Below, one piece after another: positions 52,561 to 61,797 of a DNA stretch of 64,000 nt (the stretch's first letter is position 1; each line of letters opens with the position of its first letter). The position numbers and the translations under genes were made by a program. Under the pieces are notes generated by a model that was not told the DNA's origin, ran no database searches, and worked only from the letters and a program-made list of their open reading frames with translations. This DNA comes from JAPOUP01 sp965221405 (GTDB lineage: Bacteria; Pseudomonadota; Alphaproteobacteria; Rhodobacterales; Rhodobacteraceae): positions 744,001 to 808,000 of the forward strand of contig CBDCSE010000002.1 of assembly GCA_965221405.1 (NCBI GenBank). Direction: 5' to 3'.

Positions 52561-54285
52561 TTAAGATCTCGGCATGATTGGAAGCAACAGGTGTGACTGG
52601 TGGATGTTATCGCGGTATATTTTGTGGGTAGTTGCGCGTCCTGAGGGGAGGTGCTGTCCTTCCGGGGCGGAGGTGAGGAATTCGGGGTCCTCGAAAGGCT
52701 CGTTGCAGGCGAGTCGCAGTTCGAGCTTGTGGCCCTTCTTGAAGACCCAGGCGAAGGAATAGACCTTGAGCCTGTATTCGATGATCTCGCCCGCGGGCAC
52801 GGGGATGCGGCGCGTATTGGGGTGGATCGGGTGCCAGGGCTCGGAGCGGTCTTCGTCAAGCTCGCGATGCGAGGCCTTGAGGATGGCCGAGGTTACATTG
52901 TGGCGCTTGCCCTGGGGGTCCACGTCGTAGATCTTGGCGATGAAGTTGGTGTCGTCGCTGTCAAGCTCCACAAACAGTGTCAGCGCACCGGGCCCGATCA
53001 TCTCCACATCTTCGCGGAACGCATCCGTGGTCCAGGTGAGGGATTCAACCTTGGTGGTGACAGTGAGGGGCGGCTGGTAGAAGCCGTCAGGGGGCGCGCC
53101 GGCGGGGCTGAGCGGCTCGGGCTTGTCCAGCAGTCGCTGGATGGGGCGGAGATAGAACTTGGTGTAGTCGGTCCCGGGCAGGGGCCATTGATCGGCGGTC
53201 CGGGTGTATTTCTCGCCCTCCACGTGAATGCTGAGGGGCGGCTCATCCATGATACCGGTGTCCTCACCCTTCAGCCAGTAATCATACCAGCGGAACATCT
53301 CGTCGTGATGCTCGTGGAAGGGGCGCTCGACGATCGGTGGCAGGGGGAGGAAGTCCATCTTCTTTGGACCCTTGAGGCGCTCATAGACTTCCAGATTGCC
53401 GTCAATGTTCCAGCCGCGGCCCCATTTCATCTGGAGATAGACCGGGATGTCGACCTCTTCGATCCGCTCGATGGGCGAGTTCTCGCGCCAGAACGGGCCG
53501 TCACAGGGATTGAGCAGCACATCGGCCCACATCTCGCGCGCCTTGGGGTAGTGGAGCACATGCATCGCATTGGGCCAGTTGCGGATGTCCGGGTCTTCCA
53601 GCCGCTCTCTCACAAGGGCCTCGTAGTCTTCTTCCGAGAGGTCATTTCTGGTCTTCATCTGGACATTGCCCACAGCCACCCCGGCATCCCCGCCCCGACC
53701 CTCAAAGGAGGCGCGCGGCATCAGCCAGCAGACCCCGTCATGATAGGCAAACTCATAGATGTTGAAGTGCCCGCCATTGCAGAAGATCGCCTTCAAGGCA
53801 GGCGGCTTCTCGATCGCGGCCATGATCTGGACCGTGGCGAAATAGGAAATACCCACCATTCCCACATTGCCATTGCACCAGGGCTGCTCGGCCAGCCATT
53901 GCACCAGGTCATAGATGTCCCTGCCAATGCTGTCGCCGCCCAGATCATAATTGCCGATCATCTCGCCGCCTGACCCGCCAGAGCCGCGCACGTCGGCGAT
54001 CACATGGCCATAGCCGCGGCCCACGATCTCGCGAATGTCACCGGCTTCGATACAGCCATCCCAGACCGGGCTTGGCCGCTTATGGGGCGGCAGGGTCAGG
54101 GCCATGGCCTGCACCTCCTTGCCGTAATGGCTGACGCCCACCAGGGCCGGGACCCTGCCCTCACCCTCCGGACGATAGATGTCAGCGGCCAGCTCCACGC
54201 CATCGCGCATGGGCACCATGACGTCTTTCTCGGCGATAAAACGGTCCTCGGCATCAAGCATGTGGCGTCCCCCCACCAAGCGCAC
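52561..54285 (-). CDS. CocE/NonD-family alpha/beta hydrolase (X-Pro dipeptidyl-peptidase S15 type)
   Basis: A 574-residue enzyme (566 from ATG 54261, MLDAEDRFIAEKDV, the more likely start). The N-terminal catalytic domain has VMVPMRDGVELAADIYRP, ADVRGSGGSGGEM and the nucleophile elbow GMVGISYFATVQI (Ser of GxSY). A helical cap follows, then a C-terminal jelly-roll (GPGALTLFVELDSDDTNFIA, IPVPAGEIIEYRLKV), as in cocaine esterase. It hydrolyses esters or amides; the substrate is unknown. It is divergent from the TRAP transporter operon across an AT-rich 265-bp promoter region. Confidence 0.88.
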   Translation of the reverse strand: MRLVGGRHMLDAEDRFIAEKDVMVPMRDGVELAADIYRPEGEGRVPALVGVSHYGKEVQAMALTLPPHKRPSPVWDGCIEAGDIREIVGRGYGHVIADVRGSGGSGGEMIGNYDLGGDSIGRDIYDLVQWLAEQPWCNGNVGMVGISYFATVQIMAAIEKPPALKAIFCNGGHFNIYEFAYHDGVCWLMPRASFEGRGGDAGVAVGNVQMKTRNDLSEEDYEALVRERLEDPDIRNWPNAMHVLHYPKAREMWADVLLNPCDGPFWRENSPIERIEEVDIPVYLQMKWGRGWNIDGNLEVYERLKGPKKMDFLPLPPIVERPFHEHHDEMFRWYDYWLKGEDTGIMDEPPLSIHVEGEKYTRTADQWPLPGTDYTKFYLRPIQRLLDKPEPLSPAGAPPDGFYQPPLTVTTKVESLTWTTDAFREDVEMIGPGALTLFVELDSDDTNFIAKIYDVDPQGKRHNVTSAILKASHRELDEDRSEPWHPIHPNTRRIPVPAGEIIEYRLKVYSFAWVFKKGHKLELRLACNEPFEDPEFLTSAPEGQHLPSGRATTHKIYRDNIHQSHLLLPIMPRS

Positions 54286-54445
54286 GGAATCAGCGACTAT
54301 CTGGCGCCCCGCCCGTGGTGGCGCGCCTGGGAGGATCTGGTATTGTTACAGGCGACCACTGTCAACTGTATTCTGGTGGAAAGTGCCTGATCAAAACTTA
54401 ACATATTAAATATAAAACAATATATCGATCATATAAACATTACAG

Positions 54446-54473
54446 TTGACACAATTAAAAAGTAATAGATACT
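54446..54473 (+). promoter_or_regulatory. Probable sigma70-type promoter of the TRAP operon
   Basis: A perfect TTGACA (54446-54451) is followed after 16 bp by GATACT (54468-54473). It sits in the most AT-rich stretch of the window (about 54390-54480), about 80 bp before the binding-protein start. Confidence 0.5.
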
Positions 54474-54551
54474 AACGTGTGCTACCAATGAACTGCCGGT
54501 AAGTGCCGGCTCCATAACACTCAGACTTCAATCATGGGAGGAAAGAAGATC

Positions 54552-55553
54552 ATGAAATGGAAACTCACCGGGTATCGGGCTGCCATCACGGCTGCGACCA
54601 CATCCGTGGCTTTGCTGATGGGTACAACGGCCAGCGCAGAAAAGACCGAGTTGCGCGCCATCTCGTCCTGGCCGTCGCAATTCATCCTGACTGAGGAATT
54701 CATCAAGCTGATCGAAGAGATCAATAGTGACGAAGACGCCCCGGTCAGCATCGCCTATCAGGGTGGGCCGGAAGTGATCCCTTCGAACCAGCAGGGCAAT
54801 GCGATCCGCAATGGCGCCTATGACATGCTGATGGGGCCTCCGGGTTACTATCTGGGTCTGGCACCAGAAGGCAATGTGCTGTTCGGCTCCAACGTGACAC
54901 CGGCACGTGCGCGTGAAAATGGCGGTCTTGACCTTCTGAACGAATTCTTCGCCGAGCGTATCAACAGCCGCATCCTGGGTTGGGGTACGGGCGGTGTGGG
55001 CTTCAGCATCTTCCTGAAAGACGAGCCCAAGCGCACCGAAGATGGCGGCATCGACCTGAGTGGTGTCAAACTGAGATCGGCACCCCCGTATAAGGATTGG
55101 CTAACCTCGCTTGGCGCCACCAATGTGATGATGTCCTCGGGTGAAGCCTATACGGCCCTTGAGCGTGGAATCGTTGACGGCTTTGCCTGGTCGGATATCG
55201 GTTATACGGATACCGGTGTGCATGAATTCGTGAAATACAAGATTGCGCCCTCGGTCTGGAGCCTGGATGTGGTGATCGTGATCAATCTCGATGCGTGGAA
55301 CAAGCTGAGCCCCGAAGCACAAGAGTATCTCGCGCAAGCTGGCATCACTTACGAGGCAAATACAGCGGCTTCCTATTCGGCACGTGCCGCCAAAGAAGAG
55401 GCAATAATCGTTGAAGCTGGCGGCGCAATCCTCGAACTTGAGGGTGCTGCACGAGACGCTTATGTCGAGAACGCCCATTCCATCAACTGGAATTGGCTGA
55501 AAGAAAAAGCGCCGGAAAACTACGACGCACTGCGAGCCAAATTCTATGAATGA
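54552..55553 (+). CDS. TRAP transporter substrate-binding protein (DctP family)
   Basis: A 333-residue periplasmic protein. ATG 54552 is selected because GGAGGAAAG lies 10 bp upstream and MKWKLTGYRAAITAATTSVA begins a good signal peptide cut after ASA. The mature protein shows the DctP pattern: ISSWPSQFILTEEFIKLIEE, the central GGIDLSGVKLRSAPPYKDWL with the conserved Arg that binds carboxylate substrates, and GEAYTALERGIVDGFAWSDI. It delivers an organic acid to the DctQM membrane complex. The next gene overlaps by 8 bp. Confidence 0.93.
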   Translation: MKWKLTGYRAAITAATTSVALLMGTTASAEKTELRAISSWPSQFILTEEFIKLIEEINSDEDAPVSIAYQGGPEVIPSNQQGNAIRNGAYDMLMGPPGYYLGLAPEGNVLFGSNVTPARARENGGLDLLNEFFAERINSRILGWGTGGVGFSIFLKDEPKRTEDGGIDLSGVKLRSAPPYKDWLTSLGATNVMMSSGEAYTALERGIVDGFAWSDIGYTDTGVHEFVKYKIAPSVWSLDVVIVINLDAWNKLSPEAQEYLAQAGITYEANTAASYSARAAKEEAIIVEAGGAILELEGAARDAYVENAHSINWNWLKEKAPENYDALRAKFYE

Positions 55554-56085
55554 CGGTTTCCCTGTGAGGGCGGGTCGTATCCTGAACAAAGGATACGATC
55601 TTCTTACCTTGGCGCTTGCGGTATCCGCAGGCGTCATTTTGATCGTGGTGTTTGCCTCGATTGTCTATGACGTGGTGGTCCGGACCATCGGATGGCAGCC
55701 GCCCTATTGGACCAGCGCCGCGACCGAATATGCGATGCTCTTCATCTGCATGTTCATGGCTCCCTGGCTGACGCGGGAAAAGGCCCATGTCTATGTCGAG
55801 GCGCTGACATTGGTGATGAGCAAGACCGTTCGCGCCTTTGCCGCGAAACTGGTCTATCTGGTCTGCGCCATCATTTGCCTGACTTTTGCCGGGTTCGCGG
55901 TGAATATGGGATATGACGCATTCCTTAGAAACGAAATCGACTACAGATCCATAGAAATGCCGACCTGGTTGCTCTTTGCCGTGCTGGCACTCGGCATGGG
56001 GATGACCGGAGTTGAGTTTCTCAAGTATCTGTTCGGCTACGGCGATATGTACAGCGTTGGCCAGTCGCATCAGGACGGAATTTGA
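55546..56085 (+). CDS. TRAP transporter small permease (DctQ)
   Basis: A 179-residue protein with four transmembrane segments (LALAVSAGVILIVVFASIVY; ATEYAMLFICMFMAPWL; LVYLVCAIICLTFAGFAV; WLLFAVLALGMGMTGVEF). The conserved region between TM2 and TM3, MAPWLTREKAHVYVEAL, is typical of DctQ. It connects the binding protein and DctM. It overlaps dctP-like upstream and the large permease downstream. Confidence 0.9.
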   Translation: MNDGFPVRAGRILNKGYDLLTLALAVSAGVILIVVFASIVYDVVVRTIGWQPPYWTSAATEYAMLFICMFMAPWLTREKAHVYVEALTLVMSKTVRAFAAKLVYLVCAIICLTFAGFAVNMGYDAFLRNEIDYRSIEMPTWLLFAVLALGMGMTGVEFLKYLFGYGDMYSVGQSHQDGI

Positions 56086-57398
56086 TGGAATGGTATGAAG
56101 CAGGGCTGCTCCTGATAGGAGTGGCCATCATGCTGATGGCGATAGGTATGCCGGTGGCTTTCGTATTTATCGCGGTCAGCAGCCTTGGCATGGTAATCTT
56201 TTTCCCGCGGATGATCGGATTGAAACAGCTTGTGGCAAATGCGACGAGTTCGATCACCACCTTTGCATTGATCCCGATCCCGCTATTCCTCTTGATGGGA
56301 GAGTTATTTTTTCACACGCGCGTCGCAACGCGGGTCTTTGATGCCTTTGACGCCATCCTCGGCCGTCTGCCGGGGCGCTTGTCTTACCTGACGGTGTTTG
56401 GGGGCACGGTGTTTGCGACCCTTTCAGGATCGAGCATGGGCAATACCGCGATGCTGGGCTCGCTCATGGTGCCGGAGATGCTGAAACGCGGCTACAAAAA
56501 GGGCATGGCCTTTGGGCCCATTCTAGGCACGGGCGGATTGGCGATGATCATCCCACCTTCGGCGCTCGCCGTGCTCTATGGCAGCTTGGCCCATATCGAC
56601 ATCGGCAAGCTGCTAATCGCCGGGCTGATCCCGGGTGTCGTGTTAGCGAGTTTCTATATCCTAATCATCTTCTTCCGGGTGAAGTTCGATCCCGATGCCG
56701 CCCCGGGCTATGACGTGCGAAAAATCTCACTTAAGGAAAAGATCGTTTTGGTGTCGGTCAATCTTCTGCCTATGTGCGCGGTGATTTTCGTCGTGATCGG
56801 TTTGATCCTCTTCGGAATCGCGACACCGTCCGAGGCGGCGGCGTTCGGTGTCCTTGGCGTGTTGATCTTGGCGACCGCGTTCCGCTCGCTGACATGGGAA
56901 GCGATCAAAGCCTCGATCTATGGCACGCTCAAGACAACGGGCATGATCTTTCTGATCATTATCGGGTCCAGCACTTTCAGTCAGGTTCTGGCAATCTCCG
57001 GAGCGACCTCCGGCATTTTGAACTGGGTCACCTCTTTGAATGTCGAACCGATGCTGGTGGCGCTCACCCTGTTCCTGATCGTCCTCTTCCTTGGCATGTT
57101 GATGGAGCAGATCTCGATCATGATGCTGACCATCCCGATTTTTGTGCCCTTGGCCCCGACCCTTGGTTTCGATCTAGTCTGGTTTGGCGTGATCATGCTT
57201 CTTGCCCTCGAAGTCAGCCTGATCACACCACCCTTTGGCCTCGGCCTTTTCGTATTGATGGGGGTTGCGCCGAAAGGGACGACCTTGTGGCAAGTCAGTG
57301 CGGCGGCTTTCCCTTATGTTCTGGCCACGATCGGGTTGGTACTGCTCTTGATGTGGCAGCCCACCATTGCGACCTATCTGCCAAACACGATGCAATAG
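56082..57398 (+). CDS. TRAP transporter large permease (DctM)
   Basis: A 438-residue membrane protein with about 12 hydrophobic segments. Characteristic motifs: IGMPVAFVFIAVSSLGMV, IPLFLLMGELFFHTRVATRV, the FATLSGSSMGNTAMLGSLMV loop, GTGGLAMIIPPSALAVLYGS and EISLITPP-type EVSLITPPFGLGLFV. It is the Na+- or H+-coupled transport subunit. ATG overlaps dctQ by 4 bp. A strong hairpin follows the stop. Confidence 0.95.
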   Translation: MMEWYEAGLLLIGVAIMLMAIGMPVAFVFIAVSSLGMVIFFPRMIGLKQLVANATSSITTFALIPIPLFLLMGELFFHTRVATRVFDAFDAILGRLPGRLSYLTVFGGTVFATLSGSSMGNTAMLGSLMVPEMLKRGYKKGMAFGPILGTGGLAMIIPPSALAVLYGSLAHIDIGKLLIAGLIPGVVLASFYILIIFFRVKFDPDAAPGYDVRKISLKEKIVLVSVNLLPMCAVIFVVIGLILFGIATPSEAAAFGVLGVLILATAFRSLTWEAIKASIYGTLKTTGMIFLIIIGSSTFSQVLAISGATSGILNWVTSLNVEPMLVALTLFLIVLFLGMLMEQISIMMLTIPIFVPLAPTLGFDLVWFGVIMLLALEVSLITPPFGLGLFVLMGVAPKGTTLWQVSAAAFPYVLATIGLVLLLMWQPTIATYLPNTMQ

Positions 57399-57413
57399 GT
57401 GCGCCCAATCTAG

Positions 57414-57443
57414 GCGGAAGAGGTATTGGCTTGCCTCTTCCGC
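57414..57443 (+). terminator. Hairpin terminator after the TRAP operon
   Basis: A perfect 10-bp stem (GCGGAAGAGG / CCTCTTCCGC) with a 10-nt loop starts 16 bp past the dctM stop, followed by a T-containing stretch but no strong T-run. Confidence 0.6.
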
Positions 57444-57495
57444 AGTGTTCATTTCCGAGGTGCATCAGATTCGGGATCATTTGCACAATTTTGCG

Positions 57496-57516
57496 GTATT
57501 GAGTACCTTATAATAC
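57496..57516. promoter_or_regulatory. Possible operator and -10 region of the paaX-like gene
   Basis: GTATT-N11-AATAC is an inverted repeat that overlaps a consensus -10 box TATAAT (57509-57514), 33 bp before the gene. Binding of a repressor here would block the promoter, so autoregulation by the PaaX-like protein is plausible. Confidence 0.4.
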
Positions 57517-57546
57517 GGATCACAAAACGGCGCACCCTGAACCTTT

Positions 57547-58407
57547 ATGTCTAAATCCCTCGATCAATTCGACTGTCTCCAGCCGCAAGAGATAATCCTT
57601 GGCCTCTTTGGGGAATATGTTGCACCGGACCAGTTAGCCTGGTCAGGTGGGCTTGTCTCTTTGCTGGAAGATCTGGGCTTTTCGGCCCCCGCGGCGCGGC
57701 TCTCGCTCAATCGGGTGATCGCGCGGGGGCTTCTCTCGCCGGGCCGCGAAGGCCGGTTGGTCTTTTACAGCATGACGAAGCAGCTCGACCTCATTTTGCA
57801 AGAGGGGCGTCGCCGGACCTTTCCCGAAAGTAGCGAACCAGACTGGACCGGGCAATGGACGCTGGTCTGGTATTCCATTCCCGAAGCGCGGCGATTGCAT
57901 CGGGGCCGTTTTGGGCGGTGGTTGAGTCTTGGCGGGTTCGGGTCGCTACAAGACGGCACATGGATCGCGCCGGGGGATAATCGCGTACGGATTTACGAGA
58001 TCCTGAAACGTCTGGAGATCGAACAATATGTCTCGGTCGTGGTGGGAGAACTGGGTCTGGAGCGCGAGATCCCCCATCTCTCCCGTCATGCCTGGAAGAT
58101 CGACGATCTGACCACGCTATTTGACCGGTTTCTGGCGGAGGCCGCGCCCTATCTTGAAACGTCGAAACTAAACGGGCTGGATGACAAGGAGAAATATGTC
58201 ATCCGCACCAATCTGATCGAAAAATTCCGCAAACTTATGGTCATGGATCCGAAAGTGCCGGACGAACTACTTGGCGTCGATTGGTGCCGGAAAGAGGCGA
58301 TTGACGCTTTTCTCGCCGTGCAGACCGCCTTGCGGGAGCCCGCCTTGCGCCATTTCCGGAAACACGCGATTGGGAAGAACCGCGGCGCGGTGACCACGGC
58401 GGTGTAA
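57547..58407 (+). CDS. PaaX-family transcriptional repressor
   Basis: A 286-residue protein. The N-terminal winged helix (LQPQEIILGLFGEYVAPDQL, AARLSLNRVIARGLLSPGRE), the central ferredoxin-like domain (WTGQWTLVWYSIPEARRLHR, then GRWLSLGGFGSLQDGTWIAP) and the C-terminal helical part match PaaX, the phenylacetyl-CoA-responsive repressor. In this cluster it probably responds to an aryl- or acyl-CoA intermediate, consistent with an acyl-CoA ligase at the right edge. It is transcribed from its own promoter. Confidence 0.88.
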   Translation: MSKSLDQFDCLQPQEIILGLFGEYVAPDQLAWSGGLVSLLEDLGFSAPAARLSLNRVIARGLLSPGREGRLVFYSMTKQLDLILQEGRRRTFPESSEPDWTGQWTLVWYSIPEARRLHRGRFGRWLSLGGFGSLQDGTWIAPGDNRVRIYEILKRLEIEQYVSVVVGELGLEREIPHLSRHAWKIDDLTTLFDRFLAEAAPYLETSKLNGLDDKEKYVIRTNLIEKFRKLMVMDPKVPDELLGVDWCRKEAIDAFLAVQTALREPALRHFRKHAIGKNRGAVTTAV

Positions 58408-58428
58408 CCCGCCGCGACCTAGCTTATC

Positions 58429-58689
58429 TCAAAGCGGCTTGTTGGTTCCGACAACCGTCACCGTCTCGCGTCCCCAATCGGCAATCTCGCCATTCAGGCC
58501 ACCGGTGAATATGCCGTACCAGACGGCCGGTTTCATCTTCATCGCCTTGCGCGAGAAAGTCAGGGATGTGGGTGCCGATACGGTCCAATAGCCGTTTACT
58601 GGACCGGAGATCGAGACCTCCGGATTCTCCCGTTGCGTTTCGACCATAGGCCGAAATTCGGGCACATCGATTACATGCACTTCGATCAT
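58429..58689 (-). CDS. Small hypothetical protein coupled to the VOC gene
   Basis: An 86-residue protein, MIEVHVIDVPEFRPMVETQR onward, with beta-rich sequence (YWTVSAPTSLTFSRKAMKMK). Its ATG overlaps the VOC-family stop by 4 bp, so it is translated with it. I recognise no named family. It may be an accessory subunit or a small substrate-binding protein of the same pathway. Confidence 0.6.
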   Translation of the reverse strand: MIEVHVIDVPEFRPMVETQRENPEVSISGPVNGYWTVSAPTSLTFSRKAMKMKPAVWYGIFTGGLNGEIADWGRETVTVVGTNKPL

Positions 58690-59390
58690 GAGCCAGCCTT
58701 CTTATGCGCATCCACCAGCTTGGCTTTGCGCCGCCAGACCATGTCGATATCGGGAATCTTGATGCCTTTGTCGCGGTGCTCTTGTTCAACCTCTATGGCC
58801 GCCTGCATGGTCAGTTTCGCATCCACATGGTCGATCAACTCGGTTTGACGCAGGCGCAGCGTGACTTCCAGCGGATAGCCGTTGGGATCATTGAAATAAA
58901 TCGATTCCAGAATTTCATGCCGCGTATAGGGCGAGACTTTCACGCCGCGCGCTTCCAGGGTTTCCTTCCATTGTTTCAGCTCTTCCTCCGTCTCCACCGC
59001 CCAGGCGGTGTGGGTGGCGAAATAGAAGTGATGCTGCTTCGGCTCATAACGTTCAGGCCGGTCGCTGCCGATATAGTAAAAGAACGCAATCAACGCGTCC
59101 TTCCCCGCATCAAAGAAGAAATGCAAAAAGTCATGGTGACCCGGGGGGCCCCAGCCGCGCGCACTGATCGCATGTACCATCGGCAAGCCGAGAATGTCGC
59201 GATAGAACTCCACGGTTTCAAGCAGTTTCCATGTTGGACGGGCCGTGTGATCGACGCCGTTCAAAGTCAATTGCACCTGATCACCATCCGCATGTTTGGT
59301 GCCCGCGAGGCTTCCATCTCCGATACCATAAGCATCGTTCAACGTGCTGCCCGAGGACGCATCCTCTCGAGATCCTTGCGTTTCATCCAT
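58686..59390 (-). CDS. VOC-superfamily (glyoxalase/extradiol dioxygenase-like) protein
   Basis: A 234-residue protein. The VOC metal-binding His is seen in LNGVDHTARPTWKLLETVEF, followed by YRDILGLPMVHAISARGWG. A second ligand region is PKQHHFYFATHT, and the Glu is in ESIYFNDPNGYPLEVTLRL. These three positions fit a single VOC metal site. The C-terminal about 45 residues are extra. ATG 59390 is chosen because the upstream extension would overlap the tetR gene's 5' end. It is probably a ring-cleaving or isomerising enzyme of the cluster. Confidence 0.8.
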   Translation of the reverse strand: MDETQGSREDASSGSTLNDAYGIGDGSLAGTKHADGDQVQLTLNGVDHTARPTWKLLETVEFYRDILGLPMVHAISARGWGPPGHHDFLHFFFDAGKDALIAFFYYIGSDRPERYEPKQHHFYFATHTAWAVETEEELKQWKETLEARGVKVSPYTRHEILESIYFNDPNGYPLEVTLRLRQTELIDHVDAKLTMQAAIEVEQEHRDKGIKIPDIDMVWRRKAKLVDAHKKAGS

Positions 59391-59426
59391 TGGTTTGTCT
59401 CGCTTTCCTAGCCTGTTACGGCATTT

Positions 59427-59445
59427 AATTGAGACTATATCAAAT
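59427..59445. promoter_or_regulatory. Possible TetR operator between the VOC and tetR genes
   Basis: AATTGA-N7-TCAAAT is an imperfect dyad (AWTTGA half-sites) in the divergent 115-bp intergenic region. Its position suits a TetR repressor that controls both directions. Confidence 0.3.
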
Positions 59446-59505
59446 AATGCTCTGTTGCAAGGGAAATTGAGCCTGTGCCAATATCTGCAGCGAAGGGGAT
59501 CAGGC

Positions 59506-60225
59506 ATGACCAAACGCAAACGCGGACGCCCGCAGGGCAGTGGGGCGGCGGGCAAAACTCTTGTCACGCGAGAGCGGATCATTGATCTGGCCTGCGACTG
59601 GGCCAAGGAACGCTCCTTGGATGAGGTCACCTTTGTCAAGCTCGCCAAACATTTCGACGTGGCACCCGGCGCGTTGCATTATCACATCGGTCCCAAGGAT
59701 GATCTGACCAGCGCCATCATCAACAGCTATTACCGGGATCTGGTAGTCGAGTTGAAGCAGATTGACCAGGGACTGCCCTGGCGGGAATTGCTGCGCGAAT
59801 TTGCCAATGTCTATCTGGCTTTTCAGAACAGCCATGTGGGCGTAGCGGAATATGTGACCATGAATGCCAAGTTCCGCGTCTTTCAGAAAGTGCGCGAGGG
59901 CGAAACCGACTACGGTGCGATGTATCTGGATCTGGTGTTCTCCCTACTCAAAGGGGTCGGGTTTGATTCACGCAGCACTGCTTTGGCCTATCACATGATC
60001 AGCATGTATTGCCGGGCCACGGCCGCCTTCACACGGCGTGAATTTGAACCTTCAGCCCATGAGGCGTTTTTAAAGAAACGCGCGGCATCCTATACTGCGG
60101 GTTCGATGCCGGGGCTGGAATTTGCGCTGCCCGCTTTCGCCCATATCAATATGGACGAGTCCTTTGCCTTTGGCCTCGACGCCTTGATCGAGCATTTCGC
60201 TACGCTCCGCGAAGGGCGGGACTAG
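59506..60225 (+). CDS. TetR-family transcriptional regulator
   Basis: A 239-residue regulator. A basic N-terminal arm (MTKRKRGRPQGSG) leads into the TetR helix-turn-helix (TRERIIDLACDWAKERSLDE, VTFVKLAKHFDVAPGALHYH, IGPKDDL). The C-terminal ligand-binding domain is helical. GGGGATC precedes ATG 59506. Divergent to the VOC gene pair, which it probably represses. The C-terminal family is not one I can name. Confidence 0.88.
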   Translation: MTKRKRGRPQGSGAAGKTLVTRERIIDLACDWAKERSLDEVTFVKLAKHFDVAPGALHYHIGPKDDLTSAIINSYYRDLVVELKQIDQGLPWRELLREFANVYLAFQNSHVGVAEYVTMNAKFRVFQKVREGETDYGAMYLDLVFSLLKGVGFDSRSTALAYHMISMYCRATAAFTRREFEPSAHEAFLKKRAASYTAGSMPGLEFALPAFAHINMDESFAFGLDALIEHFATLREGRD

Positions 60226-60240
60226 TGGAGACACAGCCCA

Positions 60241-60866
60241 TCAGGTGAATGCAGTTTCACGCTCCGTAAGAACAGCACCGGCACCGGGAAGAACCTGATC
60301 AATATCCATCTGCCGCAGCATGGATTTGACGGTGCAGGCCGCAGCCGACGTGACCGGCAGGCCCAGTCGATCCTGAACAGGATCCAAAGTCGCGAGCGAT
60401 GGCATCTGCATACAGGCCGACAGAACGACCGCATCTGCGCCAGAGGCATCGAGGTGCTTCACGTCCTTGATCGGCACCAATGGATTGCGTGCGCCAACGT
60501 CCGGAATGTCCCCGATCCCGAACCCTTCGCTCCGCACATATTCGGTCACTCATGCGGCGAGAGGTTTCATATAGGGCATAAGCAAGCTGGCCTTCTTCAC
60601 GCCCATCAGGTTCAATTCTTCCACCAAAGCCCTGGCAGAGGATACAACCGGAATTGATTTGCTTTCCTTCGCTACAGCAGCTTCCAGATTCTCTTTCGAT
60701 TTCTGGTGATAGCCCAGGCCCAGGCTCATGATCGCCACCAAGCAGGCATAGCCAATCACATCCACATTGGCGTCGCTCAACTCGGCCGCACAGCGGAGAG
60801 AATCTGCGTCCATCACCGCCAGTTCTTCGGCAGTGACTTTCTTCATCCGTATGCGGCTGGAATGAA
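60241..60866 (-). pseudogene. Maleate isomerase/arylmalonate decarboxylase-like Asp/Glu racemase, broken
   Basis: The frame opens at the IS30 border (FHSSRIRMKKVTAEELAVMD) and contains both catalytic Cys regions: IGYACLVAIMSLG and LSACMQMPSLA. An in-frame TGA at 60550-60552 interrupts it between PYMKPLAA and VTEYVRSEG; a single CGA to TGA change would explain it. The first about 45 residues are missing at the IS30 end (family start up to RFTFHSSRMR). It is thus truncated and has a nonsense codon. The intact enzyme would isomerise maleate or decarboxylate or racemise a related acid. Confidence 0.75.
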
Positions 60867-60987
60867 ACCCCCGTTCCACAGTGAAGTGCAACACCCGATG
60901 TGGGTGAATGGTGGTCGTATCGACGCATGATGCTGCGAATCGGCCGGATGGCGGCGACAGTCCCTTCGTTGCGGGAAGGAGACCGCC

Positions 60988-61797
60988 ATGCCCGAGGGCC
61001 AGCGCCACCTGACCTACCCCAAGAGATGCCAGATCCACGCCCTGATGAAAAGCGGGCTTTCCAGCCCGGCGATCGCCCGCCAGCCGGGACGTGACCGCAC
61101 GACGGTCTGGCGCGGGGTGCGCCGGAACCCGGGAAAGCGCGCCTGCCGCCACGCCCAGGCGCAGCGCAGGGCGGAGGGGCGGCGCAGCGCGGCCCCGTCG
61201 GTTCCCGGGAAGATGACGCCGGAGCTGTGGCGCATGGTGGAGGAGCGGCTGGCGCGGGGCTGGAGCCCCGAGCAGGTCGCCGGGCGGCTGCGCCTGGAGG
61301 GCCACCCGGTGGCGGGGCGCCAGTGGACATGCCGGCACGTCCACGCCGACCGCAGGGCCGGGGGCCAGCTCTGGCGGCACCTGCGCCGCCGGGGAAAGCG
61401 GCCGAACCGCAGGGGCGGCGCCCACGCGGGCCGGGGCCACATACCGGGCCGGGTGGACATCCCCGGGCGCCCGGCGCTGGTGGAGGCGAAGGCGCGGGTC
61501 GGCGACCGGGAGGCCGACACGAATCAACGGCAAGGGCACCGGCGGCGCCGTGGTGTCGCTGGTGGACAGGGCGTCGAAGTATACCCTTCTCCAGAGGCCC
61601 GGCAGGAAGACCGCGGCGGCGGTCGGCGCGGCCATGACGCGCATGCTCGGATCCCTCCCCGTCCACACGGTCACCGCCGACAGCGGCAGGGAGTTCGCCG
61701 ACCACGCCCGTGTGGCCGGGGCGCTCGGCGCGGACTTCCCGTGCGCGCGGCCCTACCACTCCTGGGAACGGGGCCCGACCGGGCACACCAACGGCCT
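60988..61797 (+). pseudogene. IS30 transposase, 5' part (frameshifted, interrupted by IS110)
   Basis: MPEGQRHLTYPKRCQIHALM start, then the helix-turn-helix (SSPAIARQPGRDRTTVWRGV), GWSPEQVAGRLR and VGDREAD in the first frame. Near 61520 the frame shifts, and GTGGAVVSLVDRASKYTLLQ, HTVTADSGREFADH and GPTGHTNGL continue in the second. The break at GGCCT (61793-61797) is where IS110 entered. Confidence 0.8.

Noticed and set aside
52651..53973. 440-codon plus-strand frame opposite the CocE-type hydrolase
   Set aside because: The catalytic GxSYxA and jelly-roll motifs are on the minus strand.
60550..60552. TGA read as selenocysteine
   Set aside because: Neither family catalytic residue is at this position, no SECIS-like hairpin was seen just downstream, and the gene is also missing its start.
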